The notes: generated by a model from the letters alone, not told the origin. Positions 16,408 to 26,972 are shown, numbered from the stretch's first letter. The stretch is 64,000 nt of DNA from DASSFG01 sp035547915 (GCA_035547915.1 DASZTS010000009.1:1-64000), one strand, 5' to 3'. Program-made: numbers and translations.

Positions 16408-16683
16408 GAGCTTCATCCGGTTTTGTCGGTTGCTCTAAGCGAGGCTCCGCGCGGCGTCATGCGGAACCTGTTCCACCAGCACCAGCTTTGCCAGCTAAAC
16501 GGTTAAAAACCGCCTAAGACTCGGTGCCGCACCACACTATCCGCCTGCTTTCTGCGAACCAGGACCATCTGATAGCCGTCAGAGATAGGACATTTGGGCG
16601 AGATTTGACGACGCACCAATCGCGGCACGACAATGTGCGGCAAATCGTTGACGCGCGTTGGCCGGAGAAGAAAACACGGCACT

Positions 16684-17562
16684 ATGAACATTACGGTTGA
16701 GAGCATTGGGCGGATGCGAGAGACGCTTCTTGAATTCCACGAGAGGGTTGGGCGATTCAATGAAGACAATCACGGCATTCCAACGCAGGGATCGCAGGCG
16801 AGCATGGAACAAGCCGGTTATCCCCGGCCGCAGTCCATTGTGTCGGCGCGCACGATGGGCGACATGCTCATCGAATACGGCGGCGAGCATCTAACCGCTT
16901 TTGTAAAGACGATCACCGAGCCGGTCGAGGTCATCGCCTGCTGGACCTGCGTCCGATCGATGCTCGAATCTTGTGCCCTCTCTGCCTGGCTTCTTGAACC
17001 GGCGATCGACGCGCACACGCGTGTCGGCAGAGTGTTTGCCCTCCGCTACGAAGGGATGGAACAGCAACTCACTTTTGCACGCACGACGGGCCGATCGGCT
17101 GCGGAAATCGCCAGCCTCGAAGCGCGCATAGCCGAGGTGGACCGGGATGCTCTGGCGCTCGGGTTTGCCCCCGTTCTCAACCGAAAAAATGTTCGGATTG
17201 GGATAGGTCAGCGGCTGCCGGGCGCCACCGAGATCATCACGTCGATGCTCGACGAGGAAGCCATCTACCGAATGCTTTCAGCCGTCGCGCACGGGCATCA
17301 ATGGGCGATCAGCCAGTTGAGCTACCAAGCGGTCGGCGACACCTTGGACATCGCGGGCGGCTTCGCCAAGACATTGGAGAAAACCGCCAACCTCGACGGC
17401 TTGGCGCTGCTTGGGGTTACTGCTTTAAAAGCCTTCGCCAGACCACTGTGTCGCCAGTGTCGTTACTACGGCTGGCCGCTACTTCGTCTGGAGGAAATCC
17501 TTGAAGACACGGCTGACGCCATCAACATGGCGACCCCTACGCGATTTTGGCGTGACCGATGA
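16684..17562 (+). CDS. Hypothetical mostly helical protein
   Basis: 292 residues from the ATG at 16684 (GGAGAAG upstream). All-helical by inspection; the middle SMLESCALSAWLLEPAIDAH and the later YRMLSAVAHGHQWA resemble motifs in uncharacterised proteins of the DUF5677-like kind (S/A-x-x-H-G pairs). No catalytic motif is clear. Possibly cargo of the element. Confidence 0.6.
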   Translation: MNITVESIGRMRETLLEFHERVGRFNEDNHGIPTQGSQASMEQAGYPRPQSIVSARTMGDMLIEYGGEHLTAFVKTITEPVEVIACWTCVRSMLESCALSAWLLEPAIDAHTRVGRVFALRYEGMEQQLTFARTTGRSAAEIASLEARIAEVDRDALALGFAPVLNRKNVRIGIGQRLPGATEIITSMLDEEAIYRMLSAVAHGHQWAISQLSYQAVGDTLDIAGGFAKTLEKTANLDGLALLGVTALKAFARPLCRQCRYYGWPLLRLEEILEDTADAINMATPTRFWRDR

Positions 17563-17639
17563 ACACCGCGCCCGCCGTGCCGAAACCGAATGTTGCCATC
17601 CAGGGTTTCCGTTCAAATCTTGCCGTCGTGGCACTGATG

Positions 17640-18059
17640 TCATGTCGTGGCCGTGTCGGCCGGCGCCGGTGGAAAGTGCTCGACATGGGATTCACCTTTG
17701 CGTCCGAAGTAGATGACGCGGCGGCCGGTAATTTGAACGAAGTACCCCACGCAGCCGGCGTTCATCGTCTTGCAGATGAAATCGAGGTAGGTGTGCTCGT
17801 TCCGCTGGCTTTGGCGAACAGCGGCTTCAACGGCTGAAGATGAAAACTCGGCCGCCGTTTCGTGAAAGGCGTGAGGCGTTGCGACGACCAGAGAATCGCC
17901 ATCCGGAAAGTAGTAAGTGATCTCCTGGCGGCTGTAATCAGCGTGGTAACGCTCGATGCCGACACCCGCGAGCCTCCCGACGATTTCAGGAAAGGTAAGC
18001 GCTCCGCTCAGTGCTCCTTTTGCGCACTCCTGAAGAATCTGTGTTTGATTGACATTCAT
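17640..18059 (-). CDS. DUF1398 family protein
   Basis: 139 residues. The C-terminal segment (TYLDFICKTMNAGCVGYFVQ, TGRRVIYFGRKGESHVEHFP) is the conserved core of DUF1398, found in bacteria and on mobile elements; function unknown. AAGGAGAAACC gives a strong ribosome site before the ATG. Confidence 0.85.
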   Translation of the reverse strand: MNVNQTQILQECAKGALSGALTFPEIVGRLAGVGIERYHADYSRQEITYYFPDGDSLVVATPHAFHETAAEFSSSAVEAAVRQSQRNEHTYLDFICKTMNAGCVGYFVQITGRRVIYFGRKGESHVEHFPPAPADTATT

Positions 18060-18326
18060 GGTTTCTCCTTATCGGTTGTTGGGGCAAAGTTCAGTCGGCC
18101 GTTGCGGTCATGTTAAACTTCTGGCCGTTCTTGCACAGCGACCGGCGAATTGTAGTCCAGTTACTGACCAGACGCCGTGGCTTAGCACCTTCGCGAGCAG
18201 TCGGCGCACGAAAAAAGCCGTCGCAGGCGGGGCAGGTACCTGGACGGCCTTGATTCAGCCTTACGGCTGGTTCAACGATCAAGATACCCTTCGCGCCGCG
18301 AAAATCAATTGCTGAACAAAAAATCG

Positions 18327-19139
18327 TCAGGTCGCGTGGATTGGGGACGCAGAGTCACCCCAATCTCCGCCCGCGGCAGGATGCAATGCATACGATCTGC
18401 GCTGGCCATCCAGCAGATAGACCGAGTGAAAAGCACGAGCCGGCGAAGCGGCACCCAACCTGGCGACATGATCGCGAACCATGCCGTATTCCCGCTCTGT
18501 GCCGAGATGATATCGATCGAGGAGCAGCAACACGCAGGGCAATGTCGATGATTTGAGCTTTTGCGCCTTCGTAGCGATCACGGCTTGCACCAGGCCACCT
18601 AATTGCTTGGCGACCTCGTAGCCCCATGCTTCGCCGTCATCCAACATGGCGATTCCGACCTGGTTTTCGGACGACTCACACTTCTGCAGCAGATATCGCT
18701 GGCCGGATGGGGTCACGAGCGGCGGCACGGTCATCGGCACTTGATCGACCTCTCTTGTTGCAGCGATGAAGTCGTAAAGCAGTTTCTTGAGTTCCTTGGT
18801 TGCCTTGAAGAATTCATCGTAAGGCCCGTCGACGGTCAAGATGTAGGTGCCTCGCAAGGCGCCGGCAGCTATGGCCTCGCGTTCGACGTCTTCGGCCAAT
18901 CGCTCAAGCGGTTTCCAGATTCCTAGGTCTGACACCGGCGGGCGGCCTGCCTGCTCATACATGGTCATAAATGCCGTCACCTCGACAGCTATTGTCCGGC
19001 CGCCGTATCGCATGTGGAAATCGGGAAACGTCGCGTGCCCATTGGGCTCGTGATCCCACTCCGTGCTAAGGCCATGTCGGTCCTTGAGGAACTCGGTGAA
19101 CACGCCTTCGCAGAACTCTTCTTCCAATCGTTTTGTCAT
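18327..19139 (-). CDS. Possible PD-(D/E)xK-type nuclease, otherwise unknown
   Basis: 270 residues. Near the N-terminus, FPDFHMRYGGRTIAVEVTAF has the PD...ExT spacing of restriction-endonuclease-like folds (second Lys replaced by Thr). The rest is alpha/beta with a strand-rich middle (GTYILTVDGPYDEF) and PCVLLLLDRYHLG. No Shine-Dalgarno seen. The nuclease idea is an inference from one motif; it could equally be an inactive relative. Confidence 0.55.
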   Translation of the reverse strand: MTKRLEEEFCEGVFTEFLKDRHGLSTEWDHEPNGHATFPDFHMRYGGRTIAVEVTAFMTMYEQAGRPPVSDLGIWKPLERLAEDVEREAIAAGALRGTYILTVDGPYDEFFKATKELKKLLYDFIAATREVDQVPMTVPPLVTPSGQRYLLQKCESSENQVGIAMLDDGEAWGYEVAKQLGGLVQAVIATKAQKLKSSTLPCVLLLLDRYHLGTEREYGMVRDHVARLGAASPARAFHSVYLLDGQRRSYALHPAAGGDWGDSASPIHAT

Positions 19140-19407
19140 GGCAATTCAGCATTAAGTCTAAGGCCGCCCCAGCCCATCCGGCTAGACAACGCTGGAGGTA
19201 AAAGGCTCGCGTTCGGCGGCCGGCTTCATGGCCCTTCACTTTACGGTTGAAAAAATCGCTTGAATTTCTCGCGCAGTCTGACAGTCTGCGGTTGCTTTTA
19301 GCAACCTATGGCTTTACCGACCGACCCTTCAACCCTCTTGCCAGGGCAAGAAGATGACCTTATCCCTGAGGGCAAGGCGCCGGTCGCCGTTATTGAGGAG
19401 GAAGAAG

Positions 19408-19728
19408 ATGCCAGCCTACAAGACGATCGTTCTCGAACTGCTGTGGGATCGCCCCGCCCTGCACGAACAGCTACGCGCCAGCGGGACGCTGCAAGCCAGC
19501 ATGGAGCAACTGGCGGTGGCCTTTCGGGCCTGCCATCTCGACCGGATGAAGGAACTGGCCGAGAGCCGGCCGGGGAGCGACCCAGTACAGCTTTCGAGCG
19601 AAGCGATGGAGCTGGCACTGACGGAACTTCAGGACATTTTGCCCAGCGAATTGGAGAGCGAGGATACCGAAGTCTTCTCGCTCCATCAGGCCATGACGTT
19701 CCTCCATCGACACATGCCGGCCGAGTAG
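19408..19728 (+). CDS. Small hypothetical protein ahead of DarB-like gene
   Basis: 106 residues, all-helical (LDRMKELAESRPGSDP, SEAMELALTELQDILPSELE), no recognised family. The GAGGAGG ribosome site 8 bp before the ATG makes this frame, and not the longer overlapping frame, the coding one here. It is 275 bp upstream of, and probably co-transcribed with, the methyltransferase-helicase. Confidence 0.65.
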   Translation: MPAYKTIVLELLWDRPALHEQLRASGTLQASMEQLAVAFRACHLDRMKELAESRPGSDPVQLSSEAMELALTELQDILPSELESEDTEVFSLHQAMTFLHRHMPAE

Positions 19729-20003
19729 CCCGCCGGCAATCGCGGATCGACTTTGACACTCCGGCCGAGCCGGTCTCTCCCCTACTCGCTTCGGCTCCGC
19801 CCTCTCCCGTGGCCCCGCCGGTGGCCAACTCTGGCGGCACCGTAAATCAGCCGCCGGACCCGGCAAGCGGAAAACCGGCTCCCCCTGAAAGTTCCCCCCA
19901 ATTTTCCGCTGGCCTGGCCGCTTCGCTTCCGGCTCTTGCTGATTCTTCCTCTCGCCGCCAGGCCCCCGAGGCGGGGCTGCCATCAAACGAGGGAGAAAAG
20001 ACT

Positions 20004-23000
20004 ATGGAGAGCAGCATCGCTAGCGGCGACAAGACCAAGGCCCGCGACATTATCGCCGCCATCCGCACCCTTACTCGCATCGAGCAGGAAGGGCGACGGG
20101 CGACGCAGGAGGAACGCAAGATATTGTCGCGCTTTGGCGGGTTCGGCGCGGTCGCACGCGGGCTTTTTCCCAACCCGGCCACCGGCCGCTATAAGGACCA
20201 CGGCTGGCAAGTGCTGGGTGACGAGCTGAAGTCGCTGCTTACAAGCGAGCAGTACGCCAGCGCCAGGCGAACGACCTTTAACGCGTTTTACACTTCGCCT
20301 GTCGTCATGCATGCGATGCATGATGCACTGCTCTGGCTTGGCATTCCTGCCAATGCCACCGTGCTGGAACCCGGATGCGGCATCGGCAACTTCATGTCGC
20401 AGGCCCCTGCCGGCATGAAGTTCATCGGCGTTGAGCTTGACGGAATCTCCGGACGCATCGCCAGGACCATTCATCCCGACGCCGACATCCGCATCGAGAA
20501 TTTCGCTGACACCAGGCTGCCAGAGAATCGCATCGACGCCGTGATCGGCAACGTGCCCTTCGCTGACGTGAAGCTCGACTATCACGGCAAGAAGCTTCCG
20601 CTGCACGATTTCTTCTTCGCCAAGTCGCTGGATAACCTGAAGCCCGGCGGCATCATGGCCCTGGTGACCAGCCACTTTACGCTGGACAGGGTAAACGACG
20701 AGCTGCGCCAGTACCTTGGATCAAAAGCCGACTTCTTGGGCGCGATCCGCCTGCCCTCGGATGCCTTCCGCCGCCAAGGCACACAGGTCGTAACCGACAT
20801 CGTGTTTCTCCGCAAGCGATTGACCGGCGAACCCGCGCGCCACGAGGAAGCGGAGTGGCACCGTTCGACTCCCATCGAGATCGACGGCGAGGAAATCAGC
20901 ATCAATCGCTACTTCCAGCGCCACCCCGAGATGGTGCTCGGGACGTTCAGCCGCAAGAACCGGCTCTATGACGACGGCTACAGCTTGGCCTCAAATGGTG
21001 ACTTGGCGTCGCAGCTACGCGAGGCGGTTTCCCGCCTGCCGCAAAATATCGCCAGCGTCACGCCATCGGCTGCGCAAGAATCGCAGTCCCCCGCTTCCAC
21101 GTTCGTTCCGCCGCCAGCGCTGAGTCACGTTACCGAGGGGAGTTTTTTCGTCGGCGAAAACCGCGTCATCCACCAGATGGAAGACGGCGAGGCAAGGCCC
21201 GTGACCTACGGCGGCACGCTGCTTAAGGCCGACGGTACCACGATGGGCAAGCGCATGGCGGCATTGATTGGCCTGCGCGATCATGCCCGCCGCGTGCTGC
21301 AATCGCAGAACGAGGGCTGGCCGGAACCGGAGCGCCAGCGTGCCAGGCAAAACCTGAATGTTTATTACGACCTGTTTACCTACACATATGGGCCGATCAA
21401 CAAGACGACGTTTTCAAAGAACCGCGATGGCACGCTGATCCGCCGCATGCCTAATCTCGCGAAATTCCGCGAAGACCCCGACGCGATGCTGGTCATGTCG
21501 CTGGAAGACTATGACGAGGTGAACGGACACGCAACCAAGGCCGCCATCATGCAAAAAGACGTGGTCGGCAAGGCACCCGAGATTACGTCGGTCGGAAGCG
21601 CCGAGGAAGGGCTGCTCGTCTCGCTCAACCACCGCGGTGTGGTCGACATTCCTTATATCTGCCAGCTCTATGGCCGGCCCGAGGAGCGCGTTATCGACGA
21701 GCTGGGCGACCTTATCTACCGCGACCCGGTGTCGGGTGATTGGGGGACGGCCGACGTCTACCTGTCGGGAAACGTCCGGGCCAAACTGAAGGCGGCACGG
21801 GAGGCCGGCCCCGCCTATCTCCGCAATGTCGAGGCGCTCGAAACGGTGCAGCCCGAAGACGTGCTGCCCGGTGACATCGACGCCAATCTCGGCGCGCCGT
21901 GGATTCCGGTAAGTGACATCCAGCAGTTTGCCCGCGAACTGTTCCGTGTAGGCCCCAAGTCGATCAAGATCGCGCACATCGAGAAAGACGCGCTGTGGAG
22001 CGTCGATGCCGACCACAAAGCTCAGGCATCCGTCGCCGCCACTTCTGAATACGGCACATCGCGGGCATTGGGCACGTGGCTTTTCGAGCAAGCGCTGAAC
22101 TTAAAGACGCCGATCATCTACGACACGATCATGGAAGACAACAAGGAAAAGAAGGTCGTAAACCAAGAAGCGACCTTAGCAGCCCGCGACAAGCTGCGGC
22201 AAATTAAGGAGAAGTTTCGGTCGTGGGTGTTTTCCGATCCTGACCGCACCGAACGATTGGTCCGCCTCTATAACGACCTTTACAACAATTTGCGGCCCAG
22301 GCAGTTCGACGGCTCGCACCTTTCCTTCCCCGGCATGAACAAGACAATCGCCCTTCGCCCGCACCAGGAAGACGCGGTATGGCGTGGTATGAGCAGCGGC
22401 AACACGCTGCTTGGCCATGTCGTCGGCGCCGGCAAGACATTCACGATGGCGGCCACCGGTATAAAGATGAAGCAGGCCGGCCTCATCAAGAAACCGATGT
22501 ATGTGGTGCCCAACCACATGCTGGAGCAGTTCGCCCGCGAGTTCATGCAGCTCTACCCGACCGCCAAGCTGCTGGTGGCAACCAAAGACGACCTGGCCCG
22601 CGAGCGCCGCAAGCGGCTGACCGCCAAGATCGCCTCCGGCGACTGGGACGGCATCATCGTCACTCACTCGTCGTTTGAGCGGATCGGCATGGCGCGCGGC
22701 TACCAGGCCGAGTTTTTGCGCGAACAGATTGGCGAGTATGAGCGGCTGCTTTGCGAGCACGCGGCAAGCAGCCAGGAGGGCCGTGCCGCCCGCAACATGA
22801 TAAAGACCATCGAGAAGCAGAAAGTTGCCCGCGAGGAGAAGCTGAAAGATTTGCTCGCCGGTGACAAGAAGGATGACGGCCTCGTCTTCGACGAGCTGGG
22901 CGTCGACCATTTGTTCATCGACGAAAGCCATTACTTCAAGAACCTGGAGACGCCGACCAAGATGGAGCGTGTCGCCGGCATCCAGACCGGCGGCTCTGAG

Positions 23001-25106
23001 CGCGCCTTCGACCTTTACATGAAGGCCCAGTACCTGCACCGGCAGCATCCCGGCCACGGCGTCACCTTCGCCACTGGTACGCCGATTTCCAACACGATGG
23101 TCGAAATGTATAACGTCCAGCGCTTTCTCGACCCGGATGGACTCAAAACCCGCGGCATGGAGCATTTCGACGCGTGGGCCGCCAACTTTGGCGAAGTGGT
23201 CGACACGATGGAAATCGCACCCGACGGCGCGAGCCTCCGGCCGCGTACCCGCTTCGCCAAATTCATCAACATGCCGGAGCTTCAGCAGATGTTCCGCTCC
23301 TTCGCCGACGTGCCGGCTCCCGAATCGCTGAACCTGCCACGGCCCAGACTCGAAACCGGCAAGCCGATAACGATCGCCTGCCCGATGTCGGACGAGCAAG
23401 CAAGGCTTCAGGCCGAGCTGGTCCGCCGCTACGAGCGCATCCGCGACGGAGGTGTCGACCCGAGAGACGACAATGCCCTGGCCATCACGACCGACGGCCG
23501 CAAGCTGGCCTTGGATGCCAGGCTGCTCTCAAGCGACGCCGGCAACTTCGCCGGCTCGAAGCTAAATGTCGCCGTCGAGAAAATCGTCTCGATTTGGAAG
23601 CGAACCACCCCAACTCGCGGCACGCAGCTTGTCTTTTGCGATATGGGCGTGCATCCGACCAAATGGGGCTACTCGGCCTATGACGACCTCGTAGGCAAGC
23701 TCGTGGCAAGCGGCATCCCGCGCGAGCAGATCGCCGCCATCGGCGATGCCGACTCTGATGCCAAGAAACAGGCGCTCTTTGACAAGGTCCGTTCAGGGGC
23801 CGTCCGCGTGCTGGTCGGCAGCACGTCGAAAATGGGGACCGGCACCAACGTGCAGAAGCGTTTGGCGGCGCTTCACCATTTAGACGCACCCTGGAAGCCG
23901 GCCGAGGTCGAGCAACGCGAAGGCCGCATCTTGCGACAAGGAAACCAGAACGAGGAAGTTGCGATCTACCGTTACGTCACGGAAGGATCGTTCGATGCCT
24001 ATATGTGGCAAGCCTTAGAGACCAAGGCCCGCTTTATCGCCCAGGTGATGAGCGGCACCACCGGCGTCCGCCGCGCCGAAGACATTGGCAGCCAGGAGCT
24101 TTCTTACGCCGAGGTAAAGGCCATCGCGTCGGGCAACCCGGCCATCCTCACGCTTGCCCAGGCCGACGGTGAATTCCAGCGCCTCGCCATCCTTCGCCGC
24201 AATCATGCGGACGAACAGTTCGTCGCGCGACGCAAGCGTAAGGAACTGCCCGACACCATCGCCGGCTTGAAGAAACGCATCGAAAGCATCGAGCAAGACA
24301 TGGCGACGATCGCAAAATCCGACGACCGCATCACCATCGGTGAACACGGCTACGGACACGACGCCGCGCTCAACGTGCTGGCCAGCCGTCTGCGAAACCT
24401 GCCGGAGTTTGTGACGGCGCCGCGCCGCGTCGAGCTTGGCGTCTGCCGCGGGCTTCACTTCGGGCTCACACTTCGGCCGCAATCCGGCCCTGAGCTGTTC
24501 CTCGAAGGTGCGACGGTTTGCCGCGAGTCGATGGCACGCGACCATCACGGGCCGCGTGCCATCATGAATGCCATTGAGCGGCTCATCGGCAGCTTCGAGA
24601 AACGGCTAGCCGACACCAAAGATGATTTGTCGCTGGCCGAGAACCAGTACCGCGATTACGAATCCCGCATTGGGGTAGTATTCGCGCATGAGGAGTATTT
24701 CAGTCAACTGACTGAGCTACGGAATCGTCTCAAAGGGGTACTTTCCGGTGCACAGCAGAACGAAGGCGACGAACCGTTGCCGAAATCCCACGAACTGGCC
24801 GAGCAAATCAAATCATTGAAAGCAGCCAACACCATCGAGGCACCGGCGCAACGTTCGGAGTCCCGAACGCTCGCCGCCGTCGAGCCGGTCACTACCCGCA
24901 TCCGCCGGCGGATGCCGAAACTGCCCGAATCGGAGCCGGTGGCCGAGGAGGCGCCATCCGAGGCCGCTCTTGCCGAAACTACGCCGCCAGCAATACCGCC
25001 TGCTGCCCAGCCCGAGCCTGCCCGGCCGGTCTTCACGACACCGCAATACCGCGATTTCGTCCGCCGTCCAAAAAAGCACGATGCAAGGCAACTAAGCATG
25101 TTTTGA
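20004..25106 (+). CDS. Giant DNA methyltransferase-helicase (DarB-like)
   Basis: About 1,700 residues from the ATG at 20004 (GGGAG upstream). N-terminal N6-adenine methyltransferase: motif I VLEPGCGIGNF at about 119-129 and motif IV-like IGNVPFAD. Central SF2/SNF2 helicase: RPHQEDAVWRGM, Walker A GAGKT near 810, DESH box near 972, FATGTPISNT, and helicase-C motif GTGTNVQKR with QREGRILRQGN near 1280-1315. A C-terminal coiled region and Pro-rich tail follow. The architecture matches the DarB/anti-restriction family on phages and plasmids, thought to protect incoming DNA. The same frame runs on upstream to 19308, but there it overlaps the 106-residue gene and is low-complexity. Confidence 0.88.
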   Translation: MESSIASGDKTKARDIIAAIRTLTRIEQEGRRATQEERKILSRFGGFGAVARGLFPNPATGRYKDHGWQVLGDELKSLLTSEQYASARRTTFNAFYTSPVVMHAMHDALLWLGIPANATVLEPGCGIGNFMSQAPAGMKFIGVELDGISGRIARTIHPDADIRIENFADTRLPENRIDAVIGNVPFADVKLDYHGKKLPLHDFFFAKSLDNLKPGGIMALVTSHFTLDRVNDELRQYLGSKADFLGAIRLPSDAFRRQGTQVVTDIVFLRKRLTGEPARHEEAEWHRSTPIEIDGEEISINRYFQRHPEMVLGTFSRKNRLYDDGYSLASNGDLASQLREAVSRLPQNIASVTPSAAQESQSPASTFVPPPALSHVTEGSFFVGENRVIHQMEDGEARPVTYGGTLLKADGTTMGKRMAALIGLRDHARRVLQSQNEGWPEPERQRARQNLNVYYDLFTYTYGPINKTTFSKNRDGTLIRRMPNLAKFREDPDAMLVMSLEDYDEVNGHATKAAIMQKDVVGKAPEITSVGSAEEGLLVSLNHRGVVDIPYICQLYGRPEERVIDELGDLIYRDPVSGDWGTADVYLSGNVRAKLKAAREAGPAYLRNVEALETVQPEDVLPGDIDANLGAPWIPVSDIQQFARELFRVGPKSIKIAHIEKDALWSVDADHKAQASVAATSEYGTSRALGTWLFEQALNLKTPIIYDTIMEDNKEKKVVNQEATLAARDKLRQIKEKFRSWVFSDPDRTERLVRLYNDLYNNLRPRQFDGSHLSFPGMNKTIALRPHQEDAVWRGMSSGNTLLGHVVGAGKTFTMAATGIKMKQAGLIKKPMYVVPNHMLEQFAREFMQLYPTAKLLVATKDDLARERRKRLTAKIASGDWDGIIVTHSSFERIGMARGYQAEFLREQIGEYERLLCEHAASSQEGRAARNMIKTIEKQKVAREEKLKDLLAGDKKDDGLVFDELGVDHLFIDESHYFKNLETPTKMERVAGIQTGGSERAFDLYMKAQYLHRQHPGHGVTFATGTPISNTMVEMYNVQRFLDPDGLKTRGMEHFDAWAANFGEVVDTMEIAPDGASLRPRTRFAKFINMPELQQMFRSFADVPAPESLNLPRPRLETGKPITIACPMSDEQARLQAELVRRYERIRDGGVDPRDDNALAITTDGRKLALDARLLSSDAGNFAGSKLNVAVEKIVSIWKRTTPTRGTQLVFCDMGVHPTKWGYSAYDDLVGKLVASGIPREQIAAIGDADSDAKKQALFDKVRSGAVRVLVGSTSKMGTGTNVQKRLAALHHLDAPWKPAEVEQREGRILRQGNQNEEVAIYRYVTEGSFDAYMWQALETKARFIAQVMSGTTGVRRAEDIGSQELSYAEVKAIASGNPAILTLAQADGEFQRLAILRRNHADEQFVARRKRKELPDTIAGLKKRIESIEQDMATIAKSDDRITIGEHGYGHDAALNVLASRLRNLPEFVTAPRRVELGVCRGLHFGLTLRPQSGPELFLEGATVCRESMARDHHGPRAIMNAIERLIGSFEKRLADTKDDLSLAENQYRDYESRIGVVFAHEEYFSQLTELRNRLKGVLSGAQQNEGDEPLPKSHELAEQIKSLKAANTIEAPAQRSESRTLAAVEPVTTRIRRRMPKLPESEPVAEEAPSEAALAETTPPAIPPAAQPEPARPVFTTPQYRDFVRRPKKHDARQLSMF

Positions 25107-25266
25107 CGGCTAGCACGCCAAAACGGCGTATTGGCGTCTTGTGGCACCAAATAGAATCTTAACATCTTGATATAACGGCGTTTATGCTTCGTGTCGACGA
25201 GTTGGCCTTGCCCAATCCATATTTGAAATCCATTGCTTTTTGTCGAGTTTCACGTATAAGTTGGGA

Positions 25267-26085
25267 ATGGCCAATCTTCAGGACTATCTCGAATCGCAGC
25301 TTGTCAAAGGGCGGGCGTATTTTTCCAAATCGGCCGCCTTGGCCGAATTGCCGCTAGCGCCGCAAGCCTTTCAAGCCGCGGCGGCGCGCCTTATCAAGAA
25401 GGGCCGGCTGGCATGTCCCAGGAGGGGATTCTATCTGATTCTTCGACCCGAGGACCGCCTGCTCGGCGCACCCGAGCCGGCGCGATGGATTGATCCATTG
25501 ATGATGCATCTGCGACTCGATTACCGCATTTCTTTGCTGCGGGCCGCCGCCTTCCACGGATCGGCCCACCAGGCAGCGATGGTGTTTCAGGTGATCACGC
25601 CGAGGCAGCTTGCAAAGATCGCCATAGGGCGCCAGCAGGTCGAGTTTCTCTACCAGGCTCCCGCCAACTTTGCCCAAGCCAACCAGCCGCAGTGGCTGTC
25701 GCAACTGAAAACGGAAGCCGGCTTCGCCAAGGTGGCCGGCGTCGAACTGACCCTGCTCGACATATGCCGCTACTTTCATCATGCCGCCGGCATCAGCGGC
25801 GCAGCGCAGGCGGTTCATGATCTCGGAAAGCAAGCCGATTCCCGCACGCTCGCCGAGGCGGCCGCCGCCTTCGAGAACTCCGCCGTAAGAAGGCTGGGCT
25901 ATCTACTCGAACGCTTTGGCCATGACCGCCAAGCCAATGCACTCCGCAACGTTGCCGAGAGAGCAAAGTCGTTCAGTGACCTTGATCCATCCGTCAAGCC
26001 GATCGCCGCGGCCCTGCGCACGAATGCAGAAAAAAATCAGCAATGGAAGCTCGTGATCAACGTGCCAGTGGAGATTGACGCGTGA
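25267..26085 (+). CDS. AbiEi-type antitoxin (type IV toxin-antitoxin)
   Basis: 272 residues from the ATG at 25267. N-terminal winged helix (DYLESQLVKGRAYFSKSAAL, GRLACPRRGFYLILRPEDR) and C-terminal antitoxin domain, as in AbiEi. The protein represses its operon and opposes the AbiEii enzyme indirectly. Overlaps the toxin start by 4 bp (GTGA). Confidence 0.87.
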   Translation: MANLQDYLESQLVKGRAYFSKSAALAELPLAPQAFQAAAARLIKKGRLACPRRGFYLILRPEDRLLGAPEPARWIDPLMMHLRLDYRISLLRAAAFHGSAHQAAMVFQVITPRQLAKIAIGRQQVEFLYQAPANFAQANQPQWLSQLKTEAGFAKVAGVELTLLDICRYFHHAAGISGAAQAVHDLGKQADSRTLAEAAAAFENSAVRRLGYLLERFGHDRQANALRNVAERAKSFSDLDPSVKPIAAALRTNAEKNQQWKLVINVPVEIDA

Positions 26086-26948
26086 TCCCCAACGCATTTC
26101 TGCAGGAGTGGACCGCCCATGCGCCGTGGCCTGACCCAAGGCAGATAGAGCAGGATCTCATCATCTGCCGTGCGCTGTGCGACCTGTTCAGCAGCAGGGC
26201 ATTGCAGGGCAAGATCGCGTTTCGTGGCGGCACAGCGATTCACAAGCTGCTGTTTAAAAAGCCGCTTCGCTATTCCGAAGACATCGACCTCGTTCAGACG
26301 CAAGCCGAGCCGATCGGCGCGACCATTGACGGTGTGCGCGACGCGCTGTCCTGGCTGGGAAAACCGCAGCGGGAACACGTACCGCACGGCTGGCACCTGG
26401 TATTCCGGTTCGATCCCGAGGCGGGAGGCGGCAGCTCGCTTAAGCTGAAGATTGAGATCAACACCCGTGAGCATGAAAACCACATCGGGCTTAAGACCTA
26501 CCCATTCGAGATGGACAGCGGCTGGCATCGTGCCAAAGTGGAGATCGCTTCCTTTGCGCCGGAAGAAATCTTCGGCACCAAGCTGCGAGCGTTGCTTCAA
26601 CGCCACAAAAACCGCGACCTCTTCGATCTTAATCAAGGCTTGCTCCAACTCGCCCTTGACCGTGACAGTGTGATCGCGTGCTTCCGGCATTATCTGGCCC
26701 TGGAGGGCCATCCCATCACAAGGGCAAATGCCGAAGAGCGAATGTTGGGCAAGCTCAATCAAAGTCTTACCGACGATATTGCTCCCTTGCTTCCCGCCCA
26801 TGTGACGTTTTCCGGCGAGGATGCCATCACGGCTTTCGGCAAAGTGTGGCGAGAGCTGATCGCCCGCATACCCGGCGATCCCTGGAAATCGTCGCAAGCG
26901 GTGATCGAAGAGATTCGCCGAGACAAGATTCCCGGCCTTATTGTCTGA
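26082..26948 (+). CDS. AbiEii-type nucleotidyltransferase toxin
   Basis: 288 residues, GTG start. Nucleotidyltransferase core: GG at 49-50 in FRGGTAIHKLLF and the metal-binding SEDIDL with D67 and D69, then EINTRE further on. AbiEii toxins transfer nucleotides to tRNA or other RNA and act in abortive infection. With the AbiEi-like gene it forms a complete pair. Confidence 0.9.
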   Translation: MIPNAFLQEWTAHAPWPDPRQIEQDLIICRALCDLFSSRALQGKIAFRGGTAIHKLLFKKPLRYSEDIDLVQTQAEPIGATIDGVRDALSWLGKPQREHVPHGWHLVFRFDPEAGGGSSLKLKIEINTREHENHIGLKTYPFEMDSGWHRAKVEIASFAPEEIFGTKLRALLQRHKNRDLFDLNQGLLQLALDRDSVIACFRHYLALEGHPITRANAEERMLGKLNQSLTDDIAPLLPAHVTFSGEDAITAFGKVWRELIARIPGDPWKSSQAVIEEIRRDKIPGLIV

Positions 26949-26972
26949 GGACGAACGCTAAGGAGTATCACC

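Noticed and set aside
19308..20003. 5' extension of the DarB-like frame
   Set aside because: It overlaps a 106-residue gene with a far better ribosome site, is low-complexity and lacks a convincing start; I begin the protein at 20004.
22176..23399. 407-codon minus-strand frame
   Set aside because: Shadow of the helicase part of the DarB-like gene.
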